From Notolepis coatsorum (taxonomy: Eukaryota > Chordata > Actinopteri > Aulopiformes > Paralepididae), in assembly GCA_963971535.1 (NCBI GenBank), contig OZ020590.1, positions 149,123,680 through 149,187,679 of the forward strand: a DNA stretch of 64,000 bases. The letters are read 5' to 3'. Numbering within the stretch: the first letter of the stretch is position 1; each line of letters opens with the position of its first letter. Both the position numbers and the translations under genes were made by a program. The notes below the pieces were generated by a model. That model was not told the DNA's origin, searched no databases, and saw only the letters and a program-made list of their open reading frames with translations. Below are positions 48,515 to 59,699 of the stretch, in pieces.

Positions 48515-50357
48515 ATGTCTCAACGGATGTCCTCACGGGAAAGAAAACAAAAAAACTACACAGACTATGGTACGTTTTTCTTATTGTACGTTTTTCTTAT
48601 TCTATTTTATCGCTTGTCTATTGTTATAACTGTTGAACATAAGACCATCTTTCTTGTCCATTTACTCTTAGATATGTCATTAGGGACTTCGTCTTCTCCG
48701 TCTCCGTCATCTCCACTGAAGAAACGTATGAGTAATCCATTGATTTATTAAGTTCTGCAAGTCTTTCAAATGTTCAGGAACATTAGCGTCATTGTCATGT
48801 CGTTGTCATTACAGGTGTTGTCTTCCCTGCCCCACCCAAAGCAGTGGAGCCTTTCTCCATGGACCTTTTTGCCGCGGCACCTGAACAATGTAAGAATTAA
48901 TGAGTTAATATTGTGAAAATCTCATGTGGCTTTTTTTGATCTCATACTACTTGTTCCTGATGAAAGCTGAACATTTATGTAATTTTCCTTTTTTCTATTT
49001 TTTGGCCCAGACGACACTTCCAGTTCGGTGCAGTCGGACATGTCAACCGCTACGCGTAAGAATTTTTTTATTTGCAGCCTCATGAGTGTGCAATGAAGTG
49101 TGCTGTCTGCTTGATCACTTATCACTGTAAAATAACACCTTTCCTTTTCCCTTTGATAAGCACTAGACGACTTGACATTAATAGACGCTCCCCAATACAC
49201 CTCAACACCAGGTACTACAAGTGTTATTAAAAAAAATAAAAAATGGTTGACAAATGTGTGATTTTACAAAAGTATGCTTTTAGTTGAAGGTCATTTATTT
49301 ATTATTATTATTTATTTGTTTACTTGTTTCAGCCCCACCACCCGGTAAAAGGCCCACTCCTCCTCCCCGTAGGCAGGCCTGTACATTGCGACATATATGT
49401 TGCACGTGCGACACTGACGTCAGTCTGTGCGATGAATGAATTGACTTCAGTAGCACTGGTGCGATGGCCCGTGGAGCAAGCAAAAAAAAATAAAGTGTGA
49501 CGGTAAATTGAATGGACTACAGCGCCACGCTATCCACTTGGTACTTGTAGTCTCGTGCGATTAAAAACAATGTCCCGTCTCGCGTAGAGTCCATAATCAA
49601 ACACCAAATCCCATAATCCCTAGCGAACAATATCCCCGCGACTAAGTTGCGAGCTCAATGTACACTGACTGGGTGACTTCGACAAGATGAAGCGCTTTTT
49701 TAAGGTATTAAATCCAACAAAAGAAGTACAAGATCAAAACCCCAAACGAGCCCGAGGGGGACCACCGTTAATAGAAACGAGACAAAAGGAGAAGATTAAC
49801 AAGATGTACAGATATAACGCAGAGTGGGAAAATGATTTTCCGTGGATATTTTTTAATGAGGAAGCACAGCTATTATTATTCTGTCACTGGTGCCGGGAGA
49901 CTCCGGAAAAGATCCGATCAGAGAATCCCTTAACATTAATAAACACAATACGTCCCATCGACACATTCTTGCCCGGGATGCCTTCAACGCTAAACAAACT
50001 CCTGAGCGCGGGCCGGCACCCTCTTGCACTCGCTGAGTAAACAGACGACCAGAGCGGATGATGCTGATCTCCGTGAGGTAAAGTTTAAGATGAATGTGGC
50101 ATATTGCATCGCCAAGGAAGAAATGCTGTTCACTAAATTTAAGCCGCTAATTTTACTCTGTAAAAAGAACTCCATCGTATGGCTACTTAAATTCCCCTCC
50201 GGGATCAATAAAGTATTAATTATCTATCAATCAATCTATCTATCTATCTAATAACGAGACAATATGCAAATAAGGTAATAATAATAATAATTCATTTTAT
50301 TTATAAAGCCCTTTTCATTCATGCAGAGTTCCTTGTACTTAGTTCTGATTAATGCAA

Positions 50358-50425
<68 letters not shown>

Positions 50426-50518
50426 ATCTGAAAAAGTGGCCAGCAGACATGATGCTGGAACTGTGACACGTGTGCAGTGCACACACACACACACACGCAC
50501 GCACACACACACACACAC

Positions 50519-50614
<96 letters not shown>

Positions 50615-53600
50615 ATTTATTTATTTGGTTCCACAAATATGTACAGGTGTTTGTATGCATTATATCTATTTGTTATGTTGGTTTCTAGGTGTTTCTAGGT
50701 TGGTTTCTAGCTTTCCCTGTAATCTGAGTCCACACCAGCGCTGCCTGGTCTCGGACTGCTTCATATCGGTTATATGGTTATGTCCTTGTTCTTTTTGTTT
50801 TACATTATGGGCAAATAAAGAAAGAATTTGTCTAAAAGCATTTCTTGTTAAAGTTTGGATTTTGTGTGCCCTGTATGCAAGATTCATGTCCCTTGCCAGT
50901 CACATACCTATTTAAGTAATGAACTGCACTACTTGTGGTTGTTTTTAGAGATTTTAGAGACGTTTTATACTCGTGCTACAAGATTTTGGCCTGTGCTACA
51001 AAACTATCAACCTCTGTAGCACCAGTGCTATGTGCAAAAAAAGTTAACGTACAGCCCTGCCGTAGGACACAGAGCCATGAAGGTAATACAAAAATATTTT
51101 GTGTGAAAACGGTCTGTCATATTGAGAAGTACTACAACTAGGGGTGGACGGTATAAACGGTATACGGTATAAACGGTATGAATTTGCTCTACGGTATGGA
51201 TTTTGCCTATACCGTGTAACCGGTAGTGCAGCTCTAAAATAGCAATGACGTCATGTAACCACAGCGCGACTATTTCACTCGCATTTGCCCCTAAAAATAG
51301 ATAGAATTAGTCATAGATAATAGATATGTGCGAACTGGAAAAAGTTATTTAGGAGGCTTCGCGCAGTGGGCGTGCCAGCCCCTCCCGCACGCATGTAAAC
51401 ACGGGTCTACTAGCAGTCTAGTGGGACGGGACGTCTCCCTGAGCTAACGTTAGCTTAGCTACCGTTACAAAATGACCCAGTCAACTATTCACTTTTAGTT
51501 TAATACATGATGAGGCATTGTCTAACCGAACGGTATCTAGTCGGCCAGCTACCGATAGCTCCTGACATCAACAAACGCTCCATCAAGTCTAGTAGAGAGT
51601 AGACGTGTATGATAGCTCCGTTAGCCGTTAGCTCACGTTAACACAAGTTAGTTCACCGTTCAAAACGAAATGTCCCATTGAACTAAATAATTCACTGAGG
51701 CGTTGTATTAACGTTATATATCCGGCTAGCAGTAGCTACAGATAGCTCCTGATATCAATGTCTTATAACACTGATTCGATGCGTATTCGAGCTGAGGGCT
51801 TGTGAATGTGATTTAACGTTATACCAATACTAGGGCCCAGCTGCAGCGCCGGTGAATCCTGGCCGTAGCTCGAGGCTACTCGAGTATAGGTCCAGCTGCA
51901 GCTCCGGAGAATCCTGGCCGTAGCTAGAGGCTACTAATGTACACACAGACAGTGGAGCTTGTTGCGTGGTGGCGATGTCTCGCAGATAATACAAGTACAA
52001 GTCTAATTATATAATATATATATATTATATAAAAAAAAAAAAAAATTATATAAAATTTAAAAAAAAAATGTAATCAAAAACGATGATACCGTGATATATA
52101 CCGTTACCGTCTATGCTTCAAATTATACCGTGATATAAATTTTAGACCATACCGTCCACCCCTAACTACAACCCTTTAACATCCTTCATTCTCGTTCAAA
52201 CAGTGCGTCAGTTGCCCTCTGCTTCTGCTACACTTACAAGGACCAGCACCCGTCGAGGTATGTTAACCAAAATTACATTACAGATTTCCCTGAGGCATAA
52301 AAGATAATATTGTTTGAAGGTAATTTATTCTGCAACATCCTTCATTCTCGTTCAAACAGTGCTCGTCCATAACGCTAACACTGCTACACCTACAAGGACC
52401 AGCACCCATCGAGGTATGTTATCAAATTACATTACAGATTTCCCTGAGGCATAAAAGATAATATTGTTTGAAGGTAATTTATTCTTCAACATCCTTCATT
52501 CTCGTTCAAACAGTGCTCGTCCATAACGCTAACACTGCTACACCTACAAGGTCCAGCACCCGTCGAGGTATGTTATCAAATTACATTACAGATTTCCCTG
52601 AGGCATAAAAGATAATATTGTTTGAAGGTAATTTATTCTGCACAGGTAGCGTGTCGCAGATAATGTTTACAATGAAGCCAAAAGTGACCCTTCAGGGTTT
52701 TTTATATAATGTTTACTTGTTTCAGCCCCACCACCCGGTAAAAGGCCCACTCCTCCTCCCCGTAGGACACAGAGCCAGGAAGGTAATACAAAAATATTTT
52801 GTGTGAAAACGGTCTGTCATATTGAGAAGTACTACAACCCTTTAACATCCTTCATTCTCGTTCAAACAGTGCGTCAGTTGCCCTCTGCTTCTGCTACACT
52901 TACAAGGACCAGCACCCGTCGAGGTATGTTAACCAAAATTACATTACAGATTTCCCTGAGGCATAAAAGATAATATTGTTTGAAGGTAATTTATTCTGCA
53001 ACATCCTTCATTCTCGTTCAAACAGTGCTCGTCCATAACGCTAACACTGCTACACCTACAAGGTCCAGCACCCGTCGAGGTATGTTATCAAATTACATTA
53101 CAGATTTCCCTGACATGTATCGTGGGAAGGTTGTGATTCATGCATAAACGCACCCGTGTATTGAAGCTTCTGTAGCATGTCACAGAAATATTCTGTACTT
53201 GTTTCAGATGTACCCCAGACGAGGCCCACTCCCAGGAGAGACAAATTTCCTCTGCCTGAAAAGAGTAAGATTATAAATAGAATTTACCATATTATAAGTT
53301 ATTGCTGGTGTAAACATTCTTACAGTTGTGTAAAAATGCAGAGACACTGGTGACCGTTGTTTCAACAACTAACAGTGATAAAATCTTAGCATGTAATTTG
53401 AGTTTATTCCTCTGTGAAGTATGGGAGAATACATTAAAACGCCCTCAGTCACAAACGGTTTGAGTTGTTTTGCACAATATTTGCCGTTATTTGAAGTACG
53501 GAATGTTTTCACTACATTCAACTAATAATTGTCATTTATATCAGGGTTCCAGAGGAAGGTGATGGAGACCCTCCTGGAAATAAAGGATGAAATTAAGAAA

Positions 53601-54649
53601 CTCCACAAGGAGATTCATCCTGATGGGAGGGTGGACATACACCCCTGCCAGACAGAGGAGGCATTCAACTTGCTTGAGGAGGACCTTGGTAGGGCGGACA
53701 TCAGGACAAAAATGGTGACTTTAAATTTCTTTCCTAGGATAGGGATTACTGACTCATATGTTCAAAGGATTTAAATTGTATTGTACATGATGTTACATTA
53801 ATATACATGTCATTTGGTTTTTTCTTATTCAGATATCCACATTGGCGGGGATCGGGGGAAAGAGTGTCCGTGACTGCACGAACAAAATGATGGACAGGTA
53901 TTTATATGCATGTACAAAGATGCAGGTTGAGGCAGGCAGGCATGCGTTCTCACTTTCTGTGTTTATGTTTGTAAAGACCAGATGAAGTCAGACACGTATA
54001 TTATATTGATAGTAAATGTACTGAGGATGGACAGATGTTGACATTTAAACAAAAAATACAATGCATAATAAATGTGTTCATGATCATCATGCAACAAAAA
54101 ACAATGGGAGGAATGGGTTTTATGAAACTGGTGATACACTAGTCCTAGTACAGCTTTTCCCTTCAATTTTTTTTATTTGTTTTGACTAGTCACTTGTTGA
54201 ATTGCTTGAATTATTAATGTCATGACTTTCTCTTACAGACTCATGACCAATGCAGTCATGTCCAGTTTTAATTTAAAGGGGGGTGGTCTTCGAAACAAGA
54301 GGGCCTTTAAAGAGACTGCCCTCTACCGTGTCATATTGGGTATGTTGGAACAGATAACGGAATTTAAAAAATGTCAACAGTAGGCAAGCCACAATTTGTG
54401 TAATGGGTTGTTAACACTGGGTTGACTTTGGATCTGAAACAAGGAATTGTCAATGCTAGAAATCCATTGGTGTGCTTTGGGATATGAGATCATTCAGTCA
54501 AAAAGTAAGCCTGTTTGTCTTACATTACAGAGGCTGTGATGACTCTGCACAGCACCAATGAGGTAGAGGTCAAGGCTGCAATTTCGGAACATCTGAAGCA
54601 GGCCCCAGGCAGAGCTGGTGGCACCGGTTATAAAACTGGGCACCCCTGA
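48515..54649 (+). CDS. DUF4806-domain protein, 17 exons, duplicated mini-exons
   Basis: Exons: 48,515-48,569; 48,672-48,725; 48,815-48,889; 49,011-49,055; 49,161-49,211; 49,333-49,373 plus 51,067-51,082 (split by a hAT); 52,204-52,257; 52,360-52,413; 52,514-52,567; 52,726-52,782; 52,870-52,923; 53,026-53,079; 53,208-53,264; 53,545-53,714; 53,833-53,897; 54,239-54,339; 54,531-54,649. All borders read AG/GT and the sum is 1,176 nt: 391 codons plus stop, with no internal stop. The N-terminus is Ser/Thr/Pro-rich (APPPGKRPTPPPRR). The C-terminus matches DUF4806: FNLLEEDLGRADIRTKM, ISTLAGIGGKSVRDC, MTNAVMSSFNLKGGG, NKRAFKETALYRVILEAV. Function of the domain is unknown to me. The start is the first ATG of a frame that splices cleanly; an upstream non-coding exon is possible. 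Confidence 0.82.
49687..50170 (+). pseudogene. hAT transposase N-terminal fragment (ZNF862-like)
   Basis: MKRFFKVLNPTKEVQDQNPK, then KMYRYNAEWENDFPWIFFNE and LLLFCHWCRETPEK: a TTF-like zinc-finger region of a ZNF862/KIAA1586-type hAT. After a stop at 50,040 another frame gives MNVAYCIAKEEMLFTKFKPL, the next conserved piece, so a deletion and frame change separate them. The fragment ends at a LINE tail near 50,172. Confidence 0.75.
50172..50252 (+). repeat. LINE tail with (ATCT)n
   Basis: AAATTCCCCTCCGGGATCAA then TAAAGTATTAATTATCTATC and (ATCT)n. Confidence 0.7.
50360..50613. repeat. Compound microsatellite (GT)n, (CA)n, (AAT)n
   Basis: (GT)n at 50,360-50,424, (CA)n at about 50,478-50,518 and (AAT)n at 50,521-50,613. 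The GT and CA tracts are complementary and 54 bp apart. Confidence 0.97.
51139..52164. mobile_element. hAT element, TIR TAGGGGTGGACGGTAT
   Basis: The ends TAGGGGTGGACGGTAT and ATACCGTCCACCCCTA are perfect inverses. The duplication ACTACAAC lies at 51,131-51,138 and 52,165-52,172. It lies in an intron of the DUF4806 gene; the empty version of that intron is preserved at 52,783-52,869. Confidence 0.96.
52173..53079 (+). repeat. Tandemly duplicated mini-exons of the DUF4806 gene
   Basis: A ~155-bp unit (intron end CTTCATTCTCGTTCAAACAG, 54-bp exon, donor GTATGTTA) occurs at 52,204, 52,360, 52,514, 52,870 and 53,026. A larger block holding the 57-bp Pro-rich exon (49,333 and 52,726) is also duplicated. 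The 54-bp exons encode V(R/L)..(A/N)TxTRTST(R/H)R-type peptides. Confidence 0.93.
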
Positions 54650-54686
54650 TTTTTTTTGATATTTTTTTTCTGGCATGTTTTTTAAA

Positions 54687-55136
54687 CCAACATTTTGGGC
54701 AATTAGCTTATTTAACATCTTCCCTGGAGTTAGACAAGAAGATGGATACCTTTTGTCTCTGCATGCATTAGGCTTAGGGAACGCCTGGACCGTTAGCCTA
54801 GCTTAGCTTCATCACTGGAAGTAAGTCCTACATTAAGCCTAGTTCCCAACAGTCACAAAATACATCCAAATACAATACCGCTCCTATCTCTCCTCTGCTC
54901 TTTCTAGAGGCAGAGAGCAGAGGAGAGATAGGAGAGGTATTGTATTTGGAGTGTATTTCGTGACTGTTGGGAACTAGGCTTAATGTAGCACCTACTTCCA
55001 CGGATGAAGCTAAGCTAGGCTAACGGTCCAGGTGTTCCCTAAGCCTAATGCAATGCATGCTGAGAGACAAAAGGTATCCATCTTCTTGTCTAACTCCAGG
55101 GAAGATGTTTAATAAGCTAATTTCCCAAAATGTTGG
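54687..55136. repeat. 450-bp near-perfect palindrome
   Basis: The arms of about 220 bp meet near 54,911. Examples: CCAACATTTTGGGCAATTAG and its inverse at 55,115-55,136; GAAGATGGATACCTTTTGTC and its inverse at 55,070-55,089; GAGCAGAGGAGAGATAGGAG at the centre. There are only about a dozen arm mismatches. It begins 38 bp after the DUF4806 stop codon. It may be a foldback MITE; no target duplication was identified. Confidence 0.93.
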
Positions 55137-55354
55137 GAGTGTTCCTTTAAGTTGCCTTAATGTTCAAAGGCTTAACCATGTTACAGTATATTTATGTAAA
55201 TATATATATAAATGTGCGAATTGGCTATACAGGGTATCTGCAGGTTTAGCCCAGTCAGATTTAAGGCTTTTTAAGACTTTTTAATGCCACTCAGAATTAA
55301 ATTTAATACCAATTTCACGATAACAAAATGGCAAAAATCATGGGTACTCTCAGT

Positions 55355-56124
55355 ACACTCATTCAAGGGTACTACGACTATGCCTGGCTACACCTCATGG
55401 TACCAAAGCACCTCAAAGGTACTAAAAACAAGATTACAAACATCACAAAACAAACTGGTCAGACTACTGCTTAACCTCACTCCTAAAACCCACTTTACCC
55501 CTGCCCACATTCAAAACCGCTCTTTAAGAGCACCTACGGGAGGCTGCAATTCGAAACTGGCCACCGTAAATGTCCAACCCCCCCCCCCCCCCCCCTAATG
55601 TACAGTCTCATCCCCATCATATATATATAATATTTTCTGTTAGGATCTCTGGGTAACAGTACTGTATATTATTTGCATATCGTATATGTCACAAATGTAA
55701 CAGTACTACAGTATATACCTGTATGTCATGCATGTCCCTATGCCATAAATGTCATGATGTCATGTATGTTTTTACTGTATTTATTTCTGTATATTTTATT
55801 TCATTTTTATTCTATTTTACTCTACTCTTATCCCAGGCAACTTGATTGATTTGTGTTATTATTCTAATTAGTGACCTGTCCTGTCTAAATGTTTAAATGT
55901 TGAGCGATTTGCAGTGTCAAATTTCCCACGGGATAATAAAAGTATTTCTATTCTATCTATTCTATGTTGTGTATGTTTTTGATTGATTGATTGAAAACTT
56001 TATTAACAGATTGCAGAATGGGTACAATACAGTACAGCTCAATACACACAATTGTTAAGGGGATGCAGACCAGAGAAAGACTTTCGTCTTGTTTACATCA
56101 GGGTCCCCCATTTTCAATTCATCA
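55355..56124. repeat. LINE fragment (+) then LINE tail (-)
   Basis: 55,380-55,616 is coding remnant on the plus strand (LQTSQNKLVRLLLNLTPKTH, then FKTAL-like sequence and a C-tract), with UTR to about 55,970. At 55,978-56,124 a (TTGA)n head starts a minus-strand tail of the same family. Confidence 0.75.
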
Positions 56125-56135
56125 GGAATGTCTAT

Positions 56136-56430
56136 ATGAATTGAAAATGGGGGACCCTGATGTAAACAAGACAAACGTCTTTCTCTGGTCTGCATCCCCT
56201 TATTATTGTGTGTATGTACTGTATTGTACACATTCTGCAATCTGTTAAATAAAGTTTTCATTCATCCAGTTGTTTTGTTTTTGTGGTTTGGTTGAATGAA
56301 TACTTTATTTAACAGATTTCAGAATGGGTACAATACAGTACAGCTCAATACACACAATAATAAGGGGATGCAGACCAGAGAAAGACTTTCGTCTTGTTTA
56401 CATCAGGGTCCCCCATTTTCAATTCATCAT
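56136..56430. repeat. Two LINE tails in opposite orientation
   Basis: A plus-strand tail at 56,136-56,267 is followed by a minus-strand tail at 56,290-56,430. Both carry the GGGACCCTGATG and TCTGGTCTGCATCC module, giving about 100 bp of inverted similarity. Confidence 0.85.
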
Positions 56431-56833
56431 AACATTTATGACATACACATATACAGTACGTTACTGCGTTCCAACCTACAACTGCTCCACACCAGTTCCA
56501 CGCCAGTCTCCGTAAATGTTCCGTTATAAAAATAAAATACCATTTCAATACACAACAAGTTTTCGTGTTTTGAAATACATGAAAGGAAATTAGCTAACGT
56601 TGATTCGCCTAACGTTAAGGCTTTGCTACATGCTGCGTATTTCAAAACACTGCGGTGAAAACAGAGTCCGGTAAACACAAGTTTGTAATTCCAATAGTGT
56701 ATTCTGCCTGTTACTTGACTATTTCGATTATTGAAGTGGTATTTTTAAAACTAACATTTACGGAGACCGGTGTGGAGCACTTGTAGTGTCGAGCCAGGCT
56801 GAGACACGTTAATAATATGATCCATTAGCTCAC

Positions 56834-57063
56834 CTTGCATGTGGCTCGAAAGTGCACTCTTCCCCCATCGTAAAAATCTTCAAGTCCTTTCTGCATATTT
56901 TGCAGACGGCTACTCGAGGATGTTCTCCTCTTTTCAACCATGACTTATATTTGATATTTTCGAGCCAGAGCTCATTAAAACCGGCATTTTGACCACACAC
57001 ACGCGCGCTGTTCTCAGATAGCACAGCTAAAAACACTACGGGTAGAGCCGAGCCACATTTCAT
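56834..57063 (-). pseudogene. hAT transposase first exon with BED-like finger
   Basis: The minus-strand frame contains FNELWLENIKYKSWLKRGEH and VAVCKICRKDLKIFTMGEEC, with a C-x2-C pair as in BED-type fingers of hAT transposases. It ends at a clear splice donor (CATGCAAG then GTGAGC at 56,833). It starts close to the right TIR of the enclosing element, as expected for a first exon. The true ATG may lie inside the frame; the downstream exons are absent. Confidence 0.65.
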
Positions 57064-57308
57064 TTTGCGTGAAAGGCGATTTCAAAATAGGCTCAATCGA
57101 ATCGCTCCGACTTATTTTATTTCTTTGTCTAAACAAACCAAACTATTCAGTCAGATAGCGATTTATTATTAAATCTATGTTTTTGTCTATGGCATTTTTA
57201 AGACCTCTGAAAATGGATTTAAGACATTTTAAGACAAACTAAGGCCTTAATTATTGATAAACAAATTTAAGACTTTTTAAGACTTTTTAAGGATCCGCGG
57301 ACACCCTG

Positions 57309-57700
57309 CTATAATAAGGCAATTTATACGCCTCATATTCTATAATAATATTTCGAATGGTATTGGTCCGGATGGGAGAATTCGGTACTGTATCTACAGA
57401 ACCTTCGGTTTAATCATCTTCCCTTTATTAATTTCCTTCGATTTTTTTTGTACACATGATCTCAAGAAGGTACTGAACGAGATCAGTGGCAGTTTTTAAT
57501 GTTTGGTCATTATTAGCATGGTGTTATTCACTGTCAAAGATGCAAAGAAAAATCTTCATTCATATTCTCCTTGTTTCTTCACAATTTAAGCAAGCCTAGT
57601 AATAGACACAATATTTCTGACACTGACTACGTTCCCTGAGGTCCATAGATGTCCCTAGATGCCAAGAATATGCAAATGGCCTTGTAGAAGTGGAGCAATA
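57309..57700. repeat. Unclassified interspersed repeat, copy 2
   Basis: Colinear with 26,090-26,790 but lacking the hAT MITE; the site reads TTCCCTGAGGTCCATAGATG. Confidence 0.75.
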
Positions 57701-58298
57701 TTTTATTTACCTAGGTATATATTTTAGGCGGATTTTCACCACGGGTTAGGGTTATTTGTCATTTGACTTTGTCCCAATTATTATTTATTTTTTATTTATT
57801 TATAAATGCGTACGCTGCAAATGGGGCATACTAATGGAGACATGTCTCAAGGGGGGTGGGAGGGAGGGGGAAATTCTTTTTTATTCATTGTAAACTGCTA
57901 ATTATAATATATTTAAAAAAATAAAAGGTTCAAATGCTTCCTGTCTTGTATCTCATCCTGTATCCATACGCCTGCAGTAGTTCTATCTATTACTCAATTG
58001 CAAAATTCTTATATACTATGATTCTACTTTCACCATGTATGCATATGCTCACTACATGTATTTATTGCTCCATCTCCACCCACTACAAACATGGGAACTC
58101 TCTAACGCCCAACGCCCCCCATCTCTCTGAGTGCTCGTCTCTTAGTGCGGACCAAGGTGGTGGATGTCTCGGGGTCTTGGCCAAGATTGCAGTGACTGTT
58201 CTACGTGCACCACGAGGCAATGGATCGGCTCCTTACCGTCTTCTGTCCGTGGTTTCATTGCTGGGTTAAGTACTTCTATTCTATTCACATATGCTTAC
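57701..58298. other. No gene recognised
   Basis: AT-rich, with a 111-residue ORF (57,934-58,269) that resembles nothing I know and shows no splice or domain support. Confidence 0.35.
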
Positions 58299-59233
58299 TA
58301 GAGGTGTAACGGTACACAAAATCCACGGTTCGGTACGTACGATTTTCGGTGGGGGGGGGATACAAAAAAAATTGCTTCATTTATCTATTTATTTATTTAA
58401 CTATTAAACAATATAAAACGAATTGGCCATAATTTACTGTGCAAACTAAGGCTTACTGCTGTACAGTGATGGGTATCGTTAGGATTTTATCGATACTACT
58501 ACTCTTATTGATTACTGCTTAACGGTTTGGTACTTTATCGATACTCTTATCGGTTCTTTTTGCTTATTTTTTTGCAAGAAAAATCGACATTGCTTTATTA
58601 TTTATACAACTTTAATACTTTATAAATAAGTATTATAAATATAATTTCTTCAGCAACAGCAGCAGCAATGTTCTTTTATAGAACTTTATAAATAAATATA
58701 ATAAATGAATATAATTTCTTCAGCAACAGCAGCAACAATGTTTTAAATGTGTCTGACTCTGAATTATAGACTTTTTATAATAAACAACAAATGCAAAAGG
58801 CTAACAGAAGTTCAAACACAAGATTAAAGAACCTAGAAAATTATCCCAACAGTTCTTATGCAGAAAAAACAACATATCTGCCTTCTTTAGAACGCTTCGC
58901 TCTATCCGCCATCACGACTCAGTGCATGCAGACTCAGAGGCAGAGCTGTCTGTGTGCAGCGCGCTTCAGCACGGGGACAGCACTTTCATTAAGAAGTACC
59001 CGTATGTGTAGCGACTCGCGAGGAGTGTGTAATAATGACTCGCTGCGGCTCGCTTCTCGTGCAGAGACAGAGAGAGATCGTTCACAACTTTTAAATAATA
59101 ATAATTTCTCTAGAGTATCGATAGCAGTACCGATGACGTCAGAGCTTATAAATACTCCGGTATTTTCTAATATAGTACCGGTTCCCATTTAGAACCGGGG
59201 TCCGGGGGTCATCCCTACTGCTGTAACCTACTA
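58299..59233. mobile_element. hAT element, TIR TAGAGGTGTAACGG
   Basis: Starts TAGAGGTGTAACGGTACAC; the right end is the diverged CTGTAACCTACTA. The duplication ATGCTTAC lies at 58,291-58,298 and 59,234-59,241. Mostly filled by a nested hAT. Confidence 0.82.
58464..59217. mobile_element. Nested hAT, TSD CTGCTGTA
   Basis: Starts CAGTGATGGGTATCG and ends GGGGGTCATCCCTA, with the duplication CTGCTGTA at 58,456-58,463 and 59,218-59,225. It contains ATCGATAC motifs and two copies of CTTCAGCAACAGCAGCA. Related in its ends to the element at 44,420. Confidence 0.88.
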
Positions 59234-59351
59234 ATGCTTACCACTTTTATCTATTGCTATGTCCGCCCATCACAATCACGTGAGCTGTATTAACGCCTGT
59301 CCCGTCTCCCTGTCTCCCTGTGAGTGGCTGTCCAGGAGTGTTGGACGTCCC

Positions 59352-59500
59352 GTGCTGAAGACCGGGAGGATGCGACCCCCTCTGCGCCTCTCCGGCTGTC
59401 TCGATGTGCCGAAGACCGGGAGGATGCAACCCTCTCCGGCTGTCTCGAAGTGCTGAAGCTGAAGACTGGGAGGATGCGACCCTCTCTGCGCCGCCCCTTA
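59352..59500. repeat. Minisatellite, ~50 bp x3
   Basis: GAAGACCGGGAGGATGC(G/A)ACC and TCTCCGGCTGTCTCGA-type sequence, three degenerate copies. Confidence 0.8.
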
Positions 59501-59699
59501 GCTCAAATAGATCCGCTATCAGCTCTATCTTTAATCTTCAAAATGTTCAGTTGCTATGTATGTGTGTGTTGGGCCAGCCTTTAGTATTTTAAAATAAAAA
59601 GAAATTATAAAAACGGCTAACTTTTGACTATTCCATGTTATTGATGTGTTAATGTTTAAACAATGCATTTTCAACGCTCATGCTTTAATGTAAAGTTTG

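Larger units (their letters stand above)
49374..51059. mobile_element. hAT element splitting the sixth exon of the DUF4806 gene
   Basis: The ends CAGGCCTGTACATT and AACGTACAGCCCTG are near inverses. The flanking repeat CCGTAGG (49,367-49,373 and 51,060-51,066) is 7 bp perfect, with the eighth base ambiguous. It contains a hAT transposase fragment, a LINE tail and a compound microsatellite. Confidence 0.88.
55230..57308 (-). mobile_element. hAT element, TIR CAGGGTGTCCGCGGATC
   Basis: The left end CAGGGTATCTGCAGGTTT and right end GATCCGCGGACACCCTG are diverged inverses, with TTAAGACTTTTTAA motifs next to both. The flanks share only CTATA. It contains an exon-like zinc-finger frame at the right end and several LINE insertions. 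Confidence 0.75.

Noticed and set aside
50248-50915. ORFs of poly-Tyr, poly-Ile, poly-Asn and Thr-His
   Set aside because: They are translations of (AAT)n, (GT)n and (CA)n tracts.
57934-58269. 111-residue ORF
   Set aside because: No domain, no splice support and unusual composition; likely chance.
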